Assembly (NCBI GenBank): GCA_036925085.1
Contig: JAUPFP010000002.1
Span: forward strand, 1,588,050 to 1,652,049
Source: Brachycybe producta
Taxonomy: Eukaryota; Arthropoda; Diplopoda; Playtdesmida; Andrognathidae
Length of the DNA: 64,000 nt
Reading direction: 5' to 3'
The notes below the pieces were generated by a model. It made no database searches. It was not told where the DNA came from and saw only the letters and a program-made list of their open reading frames with translations. This document shows positions 1 through 11,900 of the stretch, in pieces. Every line of letters begins with the position of its first letter. The stretch's first letter is position 1. The position numbers and the translations under genes are program-made.

Positions 1-567
1 TTTGTGGATATTGGCGACACTGTTTGTATGTTTATGGATGTTTTTTATATATATATATAAATGTTTACTTCTCAGTAGGCGACATAAAGAACAACACAAA
101 TCATAATGGTTCAAAGGGAGTCTCTGAATACATCTTATATACATTTTATACAGTAGTTTGACATCTTTTCGTGTGGACATTTGATCAGGACACACGGTCA
201 CTGTTTGGTCACTCGTAAAAGTAGTGATGAAATGATGTTTGGAGACATTTTAATGGGCAAGTCACAGCTGATGAACATTAATTGCTTGTCACTTTCGTAG
301 GCTTAGATAGTAGTGAAAAGAAATTAACAAAGATTCGTCTAGAATTTTATGTTTTATACTCGACTCAAATGGCTCAGTTTAAAATCGGTTGTTGAAGTAT
401 GGTTGGCAGCATTGACCGCCAGTATCGTTTTTATAATTTTATATTGACCCCATAGACCCAATGTTAAAGAAGAAAAACGTTAAGTTTTTAAAATACACAG
501 TCACGGCAATATGTTTATTTTTCATATTTAAACTTGTCCAATATTAAGTTTTCAAAGTGCAATGTGC
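1..567. other. Non-coding flank; left half of a dispersed repeat
   Basis: I see no gene here. From about position 424 to 576 the sequence closely matches 53811-53960, including shared text around 'catagacccaatgttaaag' and 'caatatgtttatttttcat'. The match resumes at 19347. This stretch is therefore the left half of a dispersed repeat that was split by the large element beginning at 577. Positions 1-423 are AT-rich and I recognise nothing in them. Confidence 0.7.
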
Positions 568-576
568 AACTTAAAT
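568..576. other. 9-bp target-site duplication, left copy
   Basis: AACTTAAAT lies directly before the first base of the element at 577 and is repeated exactly at 19347-19355, directly after its last base. The related unsplit repeat has ACCTTAAAT at 53952-53960. A 9-bp duplication is typical of Foldback and Mutator-like DNA transposons. Confidence 0.85.
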
Positions 577-599
577 GGGTCATACTAAAAGGCAGGACG

Positions 600-3500
600 G
601 GCAGAAAAGGCAGAAAAGGCAGAATTTCATTATTTCTGGGCAGGTAGCGATATTTTTGGGCAGGTAAGGGTAAACGAGGGTAGGTGGGGGTACTCCCTAC
701 TAATCTAGACCATTACCTGCCCGGAAAAAAAATTTCCGGAATTTTAAGAAATTTTTGAATTTTTTTATATAGGGCAGAATGGGCAGAATTTCATTATTTC
801 CGGGCAGGTAGCGATATTTTTGGGCAGGTAAGGGTAAACGAGGGTAGGTGGGGGTACTCCCTACTAATCTAGACCATTACCTGCCCGGAAAAAAAATTTC
901 CGGAATTTTAAGAAATTTTTGAATTTTTTTGTATAGGGCAGAATGGGCAGAATTTCATTATTTCCGGGCAGGTAGCGATATTTTTGGGCAGGTAAGGGTA
1001 ATCGAGGGTAGGTGGGGGTACTCCCTACTAATCTAGACCATTACCTGCCCGGAAAAAAAAATTCCGGAATTTTAAGAAATTTTTGAATTTTTTTGTATTG
1101 GGCAGAATGGGCAGAATTTCATTATTTCTGGGCAGGTAGCGATATTTTTGGGCAGGTAAGGGTAATCGAGGGTAGGTGGGGGTACTGCCTACTAATCTAG
1201 ACCATTACCTGCCCGGAAAAGAAATTTCCGAAATTTTAAAAAAAATTTGAAATTTTTTGTAAAGGGCAGAATGGGCAGAATTTCATTATTTCCGGGCAGG
1301 TAGCGATATTTTTGGGCAGGTAAGGGTAAACGAGGGTAGGTGGGGGTACTCCCTACTAATCTAGACCATTACCTGCCCGGAAAAAAAATTTCCGGAATTT
1401 TAAGAAATTTTTGAATTTTTTTGTATAGGGCAGAATGGGCAGAATTTCATTATTTCCGGGCAGGTAGCGATATTTTTGGGCAGGTAAGGGTAATCGAGGG
1501 TAGGTGGGGGTACTCCCTACTAATCTAGACCATTACCTGCCCGGAAAAAAAAATTCCGGAATTTTAAGAAATTTTTGAATTTTTTTGTATTGGGCAGAAT
1601 GGGCAGAATTTCATTATTTCTGGGCAGGTAGCGATATTTTTGGGCAGGTAAGGGTAATCGAGGGTAGGTGGGGGTACTGCCTACTAATCTAGACCATTAC
1701 CTGCCCGGAAAAGAAATTTCCGAAATTTTAAAAAAAATTTGAAATTTTTTGTAAAGGGCAGAATGGGCAGAATTTCATTATTTCCGGGCAGGTAGCGATA
1801 TTTTTGGGCAGGTAAGGGTAAACGAGGGTAGGTGGGGGTACTCCCTACTAATCTAGACCATTACCTGCCCGGAAAAAAAATTTCCGGAATTTTAAGAAAT
1901 TTTTGAATTTTTTTGTATAGGGCAGAATGGGCAGAATTTCATTATTTCCGGGCAGGTAGCGATATTTTTGGGCAGGTAAGGGTAATCGAGGGTAGGTGGG
2001 GATACTGCCTACTAATCTAGACCATTACCTGCCCGGAAAAAAAATTTCCGGAATTTTAAGAAATTTTTGAATTTTTTTGTATAGGGCAGAATGGGCAGAA
2101 TTTCATTATTTCCGGGCAGGTAGCGATATTTTTGGGCAGGTAAGGGTAATCGAGGGTAGGTGGGGGTACTCCCTACTAATCTAGACCATTACCTGCCCGG
2201 AAAAAAAAATTCCGGAATTTTAAGAAATTTTTGAATTTTTTTGTATTGGGCAGAATGGGCAGAATTTCATTATTTCTGGGCAGGTAGCGATATTTTTGGG
2301 CAGGTAAGGGTACTGCCTACTAATCTAGACCATTACCTGCCCGGAAAAGAAATTTCCGAAATTTTAAAAAAAATTTGAAATTTTTTGTAAAGGGCAGAAT
2401 GGGCAGAATTTCATTATTTCCGGGCAGGTAGCGATATTTTTGGGCAGGTAAGGGTAAACGAGGGTAGGTGGGGGTACTCCCTACTAATCTAGACCATTAC
2501 CTGCCCGGAAAAAAAATTTCCGGAATTTTAAGAAATTTTTGAATTTTTTTGTATAGGGCAGAATGGGCAGAATTTCATTATTTCCGGGCAGGTAGCGATA
2601 TTTTTGGGCAGGTAAGGGTAATCGAGGGTAGGTGGGGGTACTCCCTACTAATCTAGACCATTACCTGCCCGGAAAAGAAATTTCCGAAATTTTAAAAAAA
2701 ATTTGAAATTTTTTGTAAAGGGCAGAATGGGCAGAATTTCATTATTTCCGGGCAGGTAGCGATATTTTTGGGCAGGTAAGGGTAAACGAGGGTAGGTGGG
2801 GGTACTCCCTACTAATCTAGACCATTACCTGCCCGGAAAAAAAATTTCCGGAATTTTAAGAAATTTTTGAATTTTTTTGTATAGGGCAGAATGGGCAGAA
2901 TTTCATTATTTCCGGGCAGGTAGCGATATTTTTGGGCAGGTAAGGGTAATCGAGGGTAGGTGGGGATACTGCCTACTAATCTAGACCATTACCTGCCCGG
3001 AAAAATAATTTCCGGAATTTTAAGAAATTTTTGAATTTTTTTTGTATTGGGCAGAATGGGCAGAATTTCATTATTTCTGGGCAGGTAGCGATATTTTTGG
3101 GCAGGTAAGGGTAATCGAGGGTAGGTGGGGGTACTGCCTACTAATCTAGACCATTACCTGCCCGGAAAAGAAATTTCCGAAATTTTAAAAAAAATTTGAA
3201 ATTTTTTGTAAAGGGCAGAATGGGCAGAATTTCATTATTTCTGGGCAGGTAGCGATATTTTTGGGCAGGTAAGGGTAATCGAGGGTAGGTGGGGGTACTG
3301 CCTACTAATCTAGACCATTACCTGCCCGGAAAAGAAATTTCCGAAATTTTAAAAAAAATTTGAAATTTTTTGTAAAGGGCAGAATGGGCAGAATTTCATT
3401 ATTTCTGGGCAGGTAGCGATATTTTTGGGCAGGTAAGGGTAATCGAGGGTAGGTGGGGGTACTGCCTACTAATCTAGACCATTACCTGCCCGGAAAAAAA

Positions 3501-4230
3501 ATTTCCGGAATTTTAAGAAATTTTTGAATTTTTTTATATAGGGCAGAATGGGCAGAATTTCATTATTTCCGGGCAGGTAGCGATATTTTTGGGCAGGTAA
3601 GGGTAAACGAGGGTAGGTGGGGGTACTCCCTACTAATCTAGACCATTACCTGCCCGGAAAAAAAATTCCGGAATTTTAAGAAATTTTTGAATTTTTTTGT
3701 ATTGGGCAGAATGGGCAGAATTTCATTATTTCTGGGCAGGTAGCGATATTTTTGGGCAGCTAAGGGTAAACGAGGGTAGGTGGGGGTACTCCCTACTAAT
3801 CTAGACCATTACCTGCCCGGAAAAAAAATTTCCGGAATTTTAAGAAATTTTTGAATTTTTTTGTATAAGGCAGAATGGGCAGAATTTCATTATTTCTGGG
3901 CAGGTAGCGATATTTTTGGGCAGGTAAGGGTAATCGAGGGTAGGTGGGGGTACTCCCTACTAATTTAGACCATTACCTGCCCGGAAAAAAAATTTCCGGA
4001 ATTTTAAGAAATTTTTGAATTTTTTTGTATAGGGCAGAATGGGCAGAATTTCATTATATCTGGGCAGGTCGCGATATTTTTGGGCAGGTAAGGTTATTCG
4101 AGGGTAGGTGGGGTACTCCCTACTAAAATCAACCATTACCATCCCGGAAAAAAAATTTCCGGAATTTTAAAAAAATTTTGAAATTTTTTGTATATTGAAG
4201 AATGGGCAGAATTTCATTATACCTGGGCGT
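600..4230 (+). repeat. Left satellite array of about 164-bp units
   Basis: About 22 tandem units with starts 164 bp apart (for example 772, 936, 1100). Each unit contains GGGCAGAATGGGCAGAATTT, a G-rich block with GGGTAGGTGGGGGTAC, and AATCTAGACCATTACCTGCC, followed by an AT-rich spacer. At least three spacer variants alternate: one with GGAAAAAAAATTTCCGG and ending TGTATA, one ending TGTATT, and one with CCGGAAAAGAAATTTCCG and ending TGTAAA. Multi-unit blocks recur, which indicates higher-order organisation. Each unit has an 11-bp inverted repeat, CCGGGCAGGTA and TACCTGCCCGG. Short open frames here are by-products of the repeat. Confidence 0.9.
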
Positions 4231-4259
4231 GTCACTGTCTAATTAGAAAAAAAAAAGAA
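4228..4259 (+). repeat. Upstream piece of gypsy A 5' LTR, split by a Helitron-like element
   Basis: The stretch GTGTCACTGTCTAATTAGAA resembles the LTR segment GTGTGTCGCTGTCTTTTGAA at about 14955. It ends in A immediately before the Helitron-like element, and the LTR resumes with T at 4864. The match is short and partly degenerate. Confidence 0.5.
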
Positions 4260-4863
4260 TCATTATATATATATTAAGCCAGGTCTGTGTATGTATGTGT
4301 GTGTGTGTGTGTGTGGAGTAACACTGTACAAAACCCTTGAAGCACATCGGAATTTATATAAATTTAAATAAATAAAGAAATGAACAGCTTTTTTTTTCTC
4401 AAGGTCAACTATATGTTGCACCCTCCCCATCCAAGAACCCCATGATATTAAATTGGAGACGGGAAAAAATTGGAAAGTGTAGAAGGGGGAGAGAAATGTG
4501 GATGGTTGAAAAAAAGTGGGAGGGGGTGGCTGAAATTGAAATGAAAGGAGTAAAAAAAGGAACAAATGACGCGCATGAGCACACCAGAGAAAATGAAAAG
4601 CTCATTTTCTCTTTCAAATATAAAAAGGGCCCTCCCCTTTTTATAGTAGATAATCGTAGCAAAATGAAACTAGAATTTATCACAGGTAATTGTGCCCAGC
4701 ATTAGAATTTTTTTTGCTCAGCTGTTTTATGAACGTCATCAATTTCTAATTGGTTTGTTACTTGGTCTGACGTCATAAAAGGGCGGAGGAAAAGAAATTC
4801 TAAGACAGGACACAATTGCCTGTGAATTTGGCTCACATCATTTATGACGGGTAACCCCACTAG
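4260..4863 (+). mobile_element. Non-autonomous Helitron-like element, copy a
   Basis: It begins TCATTATATATATATTAAGC and ends with a hairpin (CATCATTTATGACGGG) about ten bases before a terminal CTAG. It is preceded by A and followed by T. TC at the 5' end, a subterminal hairpin, CTRR at the 3' end and insertion between A and T are Helitron hallmarks. The body has AAATGAAAAGCTCATTTTCT and paired GACGTCATAAAAGGGCGGAG-type blocks found in all copies in this window. It interrupts the 5' LTR of gypsy element A. It carries no Rep/helicase gene. Similar copies lie at about 32158, 56416, 62738 and 63333. Confidence 0.75.
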
Positions 4864-5158
4864 TATTGAAATATAACTTCTATGTGTGGGAGTGGGACTT
4901 TATGTTACAACCGCCACTCAGCCAATGATTGGACCGATAGAAAAGGAAGTCTTCAGCAGCCACGTGTAAGACGACACAACAACACTATTTTCTACCTCTA
5001 GACTCCTGAGGTACCGACCCTTGTGTCCCTGGTGGTTAAGTATACAACACAGGAGCCAATCGACCGAAAGACTTACTCATCAACATTCAATTGACACTGT
5101 CAAATAGCTACCAGAGATCTCTCTGTGGGGAACGCGGTAATGCGATTGTTACAAAACA
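4864..5158 (+). repeat. 5' LTR remnant of gypsy element A (3' part)
   Basis: From about 4930 this matches 14990-15206, sharing CTCCTGAGGTACCGACCCTT and CTACCAGAGATCTCTCT. It ends near TTACAAAACA at 5158 and is followed at 5160 by TGGAGGTGCGGGGTACC, a plausible tRNA primer-binding site. The start TATTGAAATATAACTTCTAT matches the inverted LTR fragment at about 15340. It is shorter than the 3' LTR and carries internal deletions. Confidence 0.75.
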
Positions 5159-5159
5159 G

Positions 5160-5864
5160 TGGAGGTGCGGGGTACCTCGCCAAAGATCAAGTAGAAAATA
5201 ACAGATGGCGGAGCTACACCAGGGAAAAAGGGAAGAAAGGCAGACCCAAGTCGAAGTCCAAGACGCCGAGGCAAAATGATATGGTATGAAGCCCAACAAC
5301 CATCAGGATTGATGCAACTCCGGAGCGGGCGTGAGGTAAGCACAATTCAGCATCATACGGTAATTCAAGAATTGAACACCGAAGTGGAGCCCTCATCGGC
5401 CCACGCTGAATAGCCAAGATCGACTCATGTGTTTCAAACGCCATGCATAGTAAAGAAGAGTGGAGGAATCCAGAAGGGCCACCTCCCCGAGACTCCTATA
5501 CTACCGAGAGAAGACCCGGACTAGCTGGAGGATGAAAGTTTGATCAGTGACCTCATCGTGGAAGAATTGGATCGAATCCAATCATGAATCATCGGACCTG
5601 TGAGGAGTTGGATAGAAAGTATCGTAGCTTACATCCACTCTGATGTGGACATTCAAGGGGACTACATCTGTCTATACCTTTCTGGAAGACTATGAAGAGA
5701 TCGCAGATCTCGAAGACTAGTAACGTCTATAAAACCTACTTCTTGAGGAAAGCAGTAGAAGGGTACATAGTGTTGGCTCTCCAACCTCTATAAGGAGAAT
5801 AGAGGGAAGATGATGTGGGACTTCATCCGGAGAGTTGATTGATCAATTTGGACGATGAGATGAA
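5160..5864 (+). other. Gypsy A leader and upstream gag region
   Basis: This runs from the presumed primer-binding site to the first clear gag frame. Some short frames exist but are broken by stops, and I cannot assign them. The start of gag probably lies here in decayed form. Confidence 0.4.
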
Positions 5865-6602
5865 TTGATCCGACTAAAGCTGAAGCTGGACACCATGCTC
5901 CAAAGGAAAGAAGAGGACTCCAGTCAGTTTCTGAGTCGCTACATCGATCTGAGCAAGAAGGTGTTACCTGGAGTGATGGACAAGTACCGAATTGTAGAAC
6001 TTCGGAATAAGCTTCATCCTACCATACGCAATGCTGTACAATCTGCACCAGGTGCAGATCTTAAATTGTACACGACATATGTGAAGGATACTGAAGAAGT
6101 CTTGATGTTGCAGGGATTATGGGTAATCGAGAGAACCACGGGTCCACAACTAATGGCTCAGGTCTCCCAAACATCCCAGAAAACAAGTCAACATCAAAAT
6201 GCGAAAACGACACAATCCGCAATGGACGGAGGCCACACATATGCTGTCATTGCTCAGAATCAAGCAAACCCACCAGACAATCCGACTTCATCAACTCTTA
6301 ATGACCAACAGCAACCAAAAACCATTCAGAATTCAAATCAGCAACAGAGTCAGTACCGGAACCAAAGATATCTGCAACAAAAGAAGAACTTCAATGGCCA
6401 GAATACGCAAAGGAACAAACCTTTGAGAGATCTCAGCACAGTTGAATGTTTTTACTGTTATGAGAAAGGACATTTGGCATACAACTGCCCGAAGAAAGGA
6501 GCGGATGGAACCGTCGGAATAGTTCATAATGGAATGACCACTGGGAAAAATGGTCAAAGATATTTTGTTGTCAGCGAGAATGGGCAGAAGATGTATTTTT
6601 GA
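5865..6602 (+). pseudogene. gag: Gypsy A Gag, C-terminal part with CCHC knuckle
   Basis: A 245-residue open frame. It is Gln/Asn-rich in the middle and ends with a retroviral-type zinc knuckle, CFYCYEKGHLAYNC, near residues 192-205. Gag proteins package the element RNA through this knuckle. The N-terminal part (EDSSQFLSRYIDLSKKV onward) looks like the end of a capsid domain. The upstream capsid region is not open in this frame, so this is probably a truncated remnant. Confidence 0.8.
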
Positions 6603-7174
6603 GAAGAGAGCCCAGCTGATTTAAACTAAAAAGGGTGGCAGTAAAGAGAGGCCTACCGCCCTTTCAAGATGGAAAACCCTCTGGAAAACAACAAAATTGC
6701 AATGAAACAGGGATCGGCCATTCTCGAAACAGCGTGAATGAATCTTTGTTCGGGGTGATATGGTCGTGTCTAAAGTAACTAATGATTCTATAACTGGACC
6801 AACTGCAGGAGCACCAAAGAGACCATGTGATTTGGACTCTCAAGGACTCCTTGAGCAGATGTCGGAGTTGATAGTCGCCATTACAAATGAAAACGACATC
6901 AAAATTCAAAAAGATCATCCGCGAAGAAGCTGAAGAAGGAGACTGGTCGAATGGGAGAAACTATTAAGATGTTTCCAAATCCCATCATCTGGTCGACTAC
7001 AAAAGCTATGTCAATTTACGCGAATAGTTTGCCGGAAGCAAAAAGAGTTGTATGAGCCATGGAAACTGGAGTTCATCAAGACAGAATTGAGGGGAAAGGC
7101 CCAACAGAATTCTGCCGTGTATCTACCGAGGGTAAGCAACGTAACTCGTGAGACTGCTCAAGATGTAACTGCCA

Positions 7175-8218
7175 ATGAGTAAGGCTAAATGTAGTGCCAT
7201 GGAATCTAAGAACACTATCGTAAATGCAGCTATAAGTACGAGAGATGATACCAGCAAGATGATTGAATCTGTCGGAGTAAGTGATTTGTTGAGGAGCAGA
7301 GCATGTTGTCGAAAGTGTGTTGAAACCGCCGTGGACAACATCCTCACCTCATGTGAACTCATCGAGGTAGGTGATACTAAGCCCGATGAGAGTGTTGCCA
7401 AGATCACCATTCGGGTTGATGGCACACCTGTGAGATTTTGGCAGATAATGGAACTGGTTACACTATCTTGTCAGGCACAATGGCTAGAGAGTACGGATTC
7501 CGTTACGAATCCATTCGATCACCTCCTGCACTCGGGGGAAGTTGGAGGCATACCAATTAAAGTATTTGGTCAGATGTGGCCTATGTTTGTATTAAATGGA
7601 AAGCAAGTAACTGCAAGGATGCTCATTGAGGAAAAACGAGAAGCACTGCTGGGAAATGACCTCGGAGCTGCATTTTATTTGATCGTTTCCATGAAAACCT
7701 CCAAGATGTACTTCGCTAATGAGATGTTCTACAAAAGAACACGTAGTTTATTGAAGAAAGGAAGTGCTCGTAACAGCCTTCCTTGGGATTTCTTCAGAGA
7801 TATAGAGGAGGGAAGATGTGCTCGTAACAGCCATCTGGAGAACTCCTATGCCGACAGAACCAAGGAGGAGAGCCGAGTAATAGCTCAAGGCAGGATCACG
7901 TTGAATCCGGGCCAATCTTTGAACCTCAAGGTGTCTGCTGGGCGTATTATTGCGGAAAATGAGATCCTCATGATTGAAACAAATGATAGTCTCTTTAATA
8001 GAAAAGGCGTCGTTGTGGCCAGCAGTGTGCTACAAGGTGATGGAACATCACAACTGGAAGTCCAACTCCTGAATACCACACTAGAGTCCGTGGGGATTGG
8101 AGACCGTGAGACTATTGGACACTTCGAACTTCTGGAGGAAACAGAAGAAGAGCAAGCCTGCAAAGTCTCCAAGGAGCAAGACTTTAGAAACATAACGGAA
8201 GCGCCCATCCGGAATTGA
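7175..8218 (+). pseudogene. Gypsy A protease region, frame-disrupted
   Basis: A 347-residue frame. Its middle (LLGNDLGAAFYLIVSMKTSK) matches the distal part of Ty3/Gypsy aspartic proteases. The expected DTG catalytic box is not in this frame. In the frame starting at 7441 the sequence reads ADNGTGYTILSGTMAREYG, a protease core with DNG instead of DTG. A local frameshift and a Thr to Asn change therefore disable the protease. The last part (from about LTDAQREEL at 8213) leads into the reverse transcriptase. Confidence 0.65.
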
Positions 8219-8583
8219 CAGATGCACAAAGAGAAGAGTTGATGACCTTACTAAAGAAGTTCCAACCGATCTTTGCCTTTTCATCTATGGACCTAGGGGC
8301 GACAAATTTGACTAAACACAAGATTGAAACTGGAAATAATCTACTTGTTAGAGACACATTACGAAGATGCGGAGCTGGATAATGCATCGTAATTGATGAG
8401 ACACTGGAGGAGATGAAGAAATCTGGGGTTGTACAGCCATCGAAATTGCCATATGCATCTCCCATCGTCCTTGTCAAGAAAAAGGATAGATCCTACCGTT
8501 TCTGTGTTGATTATCGAAAGTTAAATGTGATAACAAAGGCAGACACTTATCCATTGCCATGAATTGATGACGGAGTAGACTCC
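8219..8583 (+). pseudogene. Gypsy A RT N-terminal part with two stops
   Basis: Translation gives the conserved start of Ty3/Gypsy RT: the stretch containing GVVQPSKLPYASPIVLVKKK and RFCVDYRKLN. It is interrupted by TAA at 8380-8382 and by TGA at 8560-8562. The latter replaces the Arg codon of the usual LPRID motif. Confidence 0.8.
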
Positions 8584-9990
8584 ATGAGAGGAGCATGCTA
8601 CTTCGTGACATTGGATGTGAAGAGTGGATATTGGCAATTTGAGATGGAGGACAGCAACATCGAGAAAAAAGACCGCTTTTACATCTCATCGAGGATTGTT
8701 CGAGTTCATAAAAATGCCTTTCAACTTCAAAATGCTTCTGCCACTATGCAACATGCATTGGACATCCTACTTGCAGGGCACAAATGGGAAACATGCCTGG
8801 TCTACCTTGATAATATCGTAGTGTTTGGAAGGACATTCGAGGAATTTTCGGAAAGATTAAGAACGATCTTGGACCTGCTGAGGACAGCAAACCTGAAGTT
8901 GCATCCAGTAAAATGCTTTTTTGGTTTCCAAGAAGTAAAGTATTTGGGACACCTGATCTCGCCTGATGGAATTCGGCCAGATCCAGATAAGGTTGTTGCC
9001 ATTAAGAACTTCCCAGTTCCTGACAATGTAACTGCAATCCAGAGTTCCTTAGGATTGGCAGGTTATTATCGAAAGCATGTACCTGGATTTGCCAACATAG
9101 CTAAACTAATGTCAGACCTTACGGGCAGGGATATACCGTTTGAATGGTCAGTTGACTGCGAGAATGCGTTCCCCACTTTGATGAGTATGTTGTCAAAGGC
9201 TCCATTAGTCGCTGTTTATGATCACAAGGCTGCAATATTTATGCATACTGATGCCTGTGGATATGGGATTGGAGTCATGCTGTACCAAAAGTCAGAAGAC
9301 AAACGAAGAAAGGAGATCATCGGATGTGTCTCCAGAGTTCTATGGGATGCTGAAAAGAACTACTCTACGACGGATAAAGAGTGCCTAGCAGTGATCTATG
9401 GAGTTACTAAGTTCCGGTCGTACCTGTTTCAGAAACCCTTTACAATTGTGACCGATCACCATGCATTATGTTACGTGAAGACTGACTACAAGATCATCTA
9501 CAAGGAGGGGAAACTTCATATCAAAGCTGATTGTCTTTCGCGATATCGAGCAGGAGTGCCTGTTAACTGGAAGGCAATTCCCGAAACTGAAGACCTGGAT
9601 GATAGCGTGATCTTTGATGTGACCTTACAATGGGATTGGAGGGAAGAACAAAAATTGGACAAAAGAATTATGAAGATTCGTGAAGAGTTACGTACACAGC
9701 CGGAGTCACCTCTTCATATGTTGTTCTGTGATTACGACAACATTTTGTTCACTTGTGTGTTCCATGGAAGTTCCATGATCACATTCGTGAACGTGGTTCC
9801 AAAACATCTCACCCCAGAAGTAATGAGATTATGTCATGACGAGCCAGATGCTGGTCATGAAGGACAAACCAAGACCTGGGATCGAGCCAGGCAGAGATTT
9901 TATTGGAATAACATGAAACACGACATTTTCGAATATGTCAGGTCATGTGAGATTTGTCAGCTACACAAGTTGGGAAGGGGAAACCTGTAG
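8584..9990 (+). pseudogene. pol: Gypsy A RT, RNase H and integrase H2C2 domain
   Basis: A 468-residue frame. RT palm motifs are visible: FVTLDVKSGYWQ, then the catalytic box as YLDNIVVFG where YLDD is expected. RNase H follows (HTDACGYGIG, STTDKECLA, VTDHHAL) with an apparent deletion after HALCYVKTDYK. The integrase zinc-binding domain has the H...H...C..C pattern ending CEICQLH. It stops at TAG 9988. The second catalytic Asp of RT is Asn (GAT AAT), which should abolish polymerase activity. Confidence 0.9.
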
Positions 9991-10688
9991 GGTTCTTTCA
10001 AGAGATACCCATTGGAAAACCTTGTGAATGCTGGGGAATAGATTTTATTGGACCATTAGTACCATCCATTGGAGAGACTAAGCACATCTTGTTGGCGGTC
10101 GACTATGCCACTAGGTATTGTGTTTCTAAAGCAGTTAAAAGCACAACCGCACTAATCGTTATCCATTTCCTAACTAAAGATGTAAGAAGAATCTTTGGGA
10201 GACCCAAGAAACTAATTTCGGACAAAGGAATGCCATTTGTTGCTGGAAACACTCAGATTTCTTGAAAGAAAATGAGATTGAACACAAAACCACAACAGTG
10301 TATCATCCTCAAAGTAATGGTCTTACCGAACGAACAAATAAAAGCATCATTCAGACTATGAAGAAGTATCTGACTCCTGCCAAGAACCAAACTGATTGGG
10401 CGATGAAGCTAGATGAAGTCTTGGAATCGTACAACTCGCCTGTACATTCATCTACGAAGTTTACACCGCATACTCATGTTTGGACGGGAGCCTAGAACCA
10501 AAGTTGACACCTTAGTTCCAGAACGACTAACAATCGTGGATAACAAGGCAGGAAACCTCGTGGACGTTCAACAACAGGTGGAGGAATGCCAAGAAGAACT
10601 AAGAGCAGCTACAGCAAACCTGAAAGCAGCACATGATCACCGAAAGAAATACTACGACCAAAAGCACAAAAAACCTTATGAGTATTAA
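9954..10688 (+). pseudogene. Gypsy A integrase catalytic core and C-terminus, frameshifted
   Basis: Three overlapping frames rebuild a Ty3/Gypsy integrase. The first Asp is in CWGIDFIGPL, the second in LISDKGMPF, and the catalytic Glu is in NGLTERTNKS. The C-terminal part (EECQEELRAATANLKAAHDH) is the usual helical stretch before the GPY/F region. A stop near 10263 and frame changes near 10262 and 10480 break it. Confidence 0.8.
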
Positions 10689-10936
10689 ATTGGTCAGAAA
10701 GTACTTGTACAAGACATGTGAATCAGGCCTGGCCAGAACAAGAAGTTCTTAACAAAATGGAGACAGGGATATACAATTGTCGCAAAGGTATTGGACACTA
10801 TACCGATTATCATAGGAAAATCGAGCTGGAAGATTAGTGGAAGACTCTGTGAATGTTGTAAACCCGAGACACCCTGGAGTCCATAGGTAACTCGTTCATC
10901 GAAGAATCCGAATCGGAACCTGAAAAAGAAAAAAAT

Positions 10937-11536
10937 ATGACAGCATTTGTCAAGAAGAAAAACTCACCTTCCCATAAGAAGAAATGTTGTGGACACTGCA
11001 TATGCCAAAATGCTTGGATTGAATCATCTGAGGATGAAGAAGAAATTGAAATATTCAAGAAAGAAATCCAAAAGCATTCCGACCGTAACGTTGAAATTAG
11101 AAGAAAAATGGCAGCAGACAATAACCAGCAGCAATTCTCATACTTTCCTGGCGAAGATGCAATGAAATTCACCAGAGAATACGGTGACAAGCCGAATTAC
11201 ACCATTGAAACCATTGGATTTATTGAAGAAATCGGTGAAATTCTGGAAGAAACAATGAAAATTGATGGAAAAGACGCAAAATCCATGAAGCAATTTCAAA
11301 TTGAGCTAAAAGACGTGCAAATTATCGATGAAACAACAAAAATAGACGATAACATCGATGCTAGTGATGCCACAGAAGGAAATGACTTCCCAAATGAGGA
11401 AGTAAACAGGGAGCGGTCAGTGATGCTAATGCTCATGAGAGAAACACGTGGGCGGAGGAATACAATTAGTGAAATGACCACTAGCCTCGCACCACTCTGG
11501 AACCGGGTCCTATTGTTTTATGTTCTTCATCACTGA
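10937..11536 (+). CDS. Unrecognised 199-residue ORF in gypsy A 3' region
   Basis: A highly charged frame downstream of the integrase. It has a Cys/His-rich N-terminal stretch (KKKCCGHCICQNAW) and acidic runs (ESSEDEEEIEIF). It has no membrane segment and I recognise no family. Its position, after integrase and before the 3' LTR, is where some gypsy elements carry an extra gene. It may equally be a captured or decayed fragment. Confidence 0.4.
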   Translation: MTAFVKKKNSPSHKKKCCGHCICQNAWIESSEDEEEIEIFKKEIQKHSDRNVEIRRKMAADNNQQQFSYFPGEDAMKFTREYGDKPNYTIETIGFIEEIGEILEETMKIDGKDAKSMKQFQIELKDVQIIDETTKIDDNIDASDATEGNDFPNEEVNRERSVMLMLMRETRGRRNTISEMTTSLAPLWNRVLLFYVLHH

Positions 11537-11900
11537 CAACTTTGCCCATGTGTTGTGCACATGTATCGGCACTATTTTTTGGCATCTTTGTGGTATCAAA
11601 ACAGTTTTTACCGTTATCAGCCATATTTTGAGAGAACTGTTTTCATCGCTGAAAATTCTGGAAGTTTTGCCAAGTTTATTGCGAAAAGCATCGAAAGTTT
11701 TGATATAACTGTGCCTAAAAGCAGAGGAAAAAGAAGATCTCATCAAAAGGAAAGGATTGGACTTAACATCTCCAAAAGATTTGAACGAAAAGAGGTAAAA
11801 AGGGGACGAAATAAGAAGCAATATTTTGGTCTCCGAAATTTTAACCCTTTTTCTATTTTTAAAGTTGTAATGGCGTCTTCTGATATGGGAAAGAACTGGT

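Noticed and set aside
3960..4142. Open frame on the minus strand within the satellite
   Set aside because: It is made entirely of repeat sequence and is not conserved in neighbouring units.
600..4230. A CRISPR-like array (regular repeats in tandem)
   Set aside because: The units are 164 bp, adjoin directly and have no unique spacers; they are satellite repeats in eukaryotic DNA.
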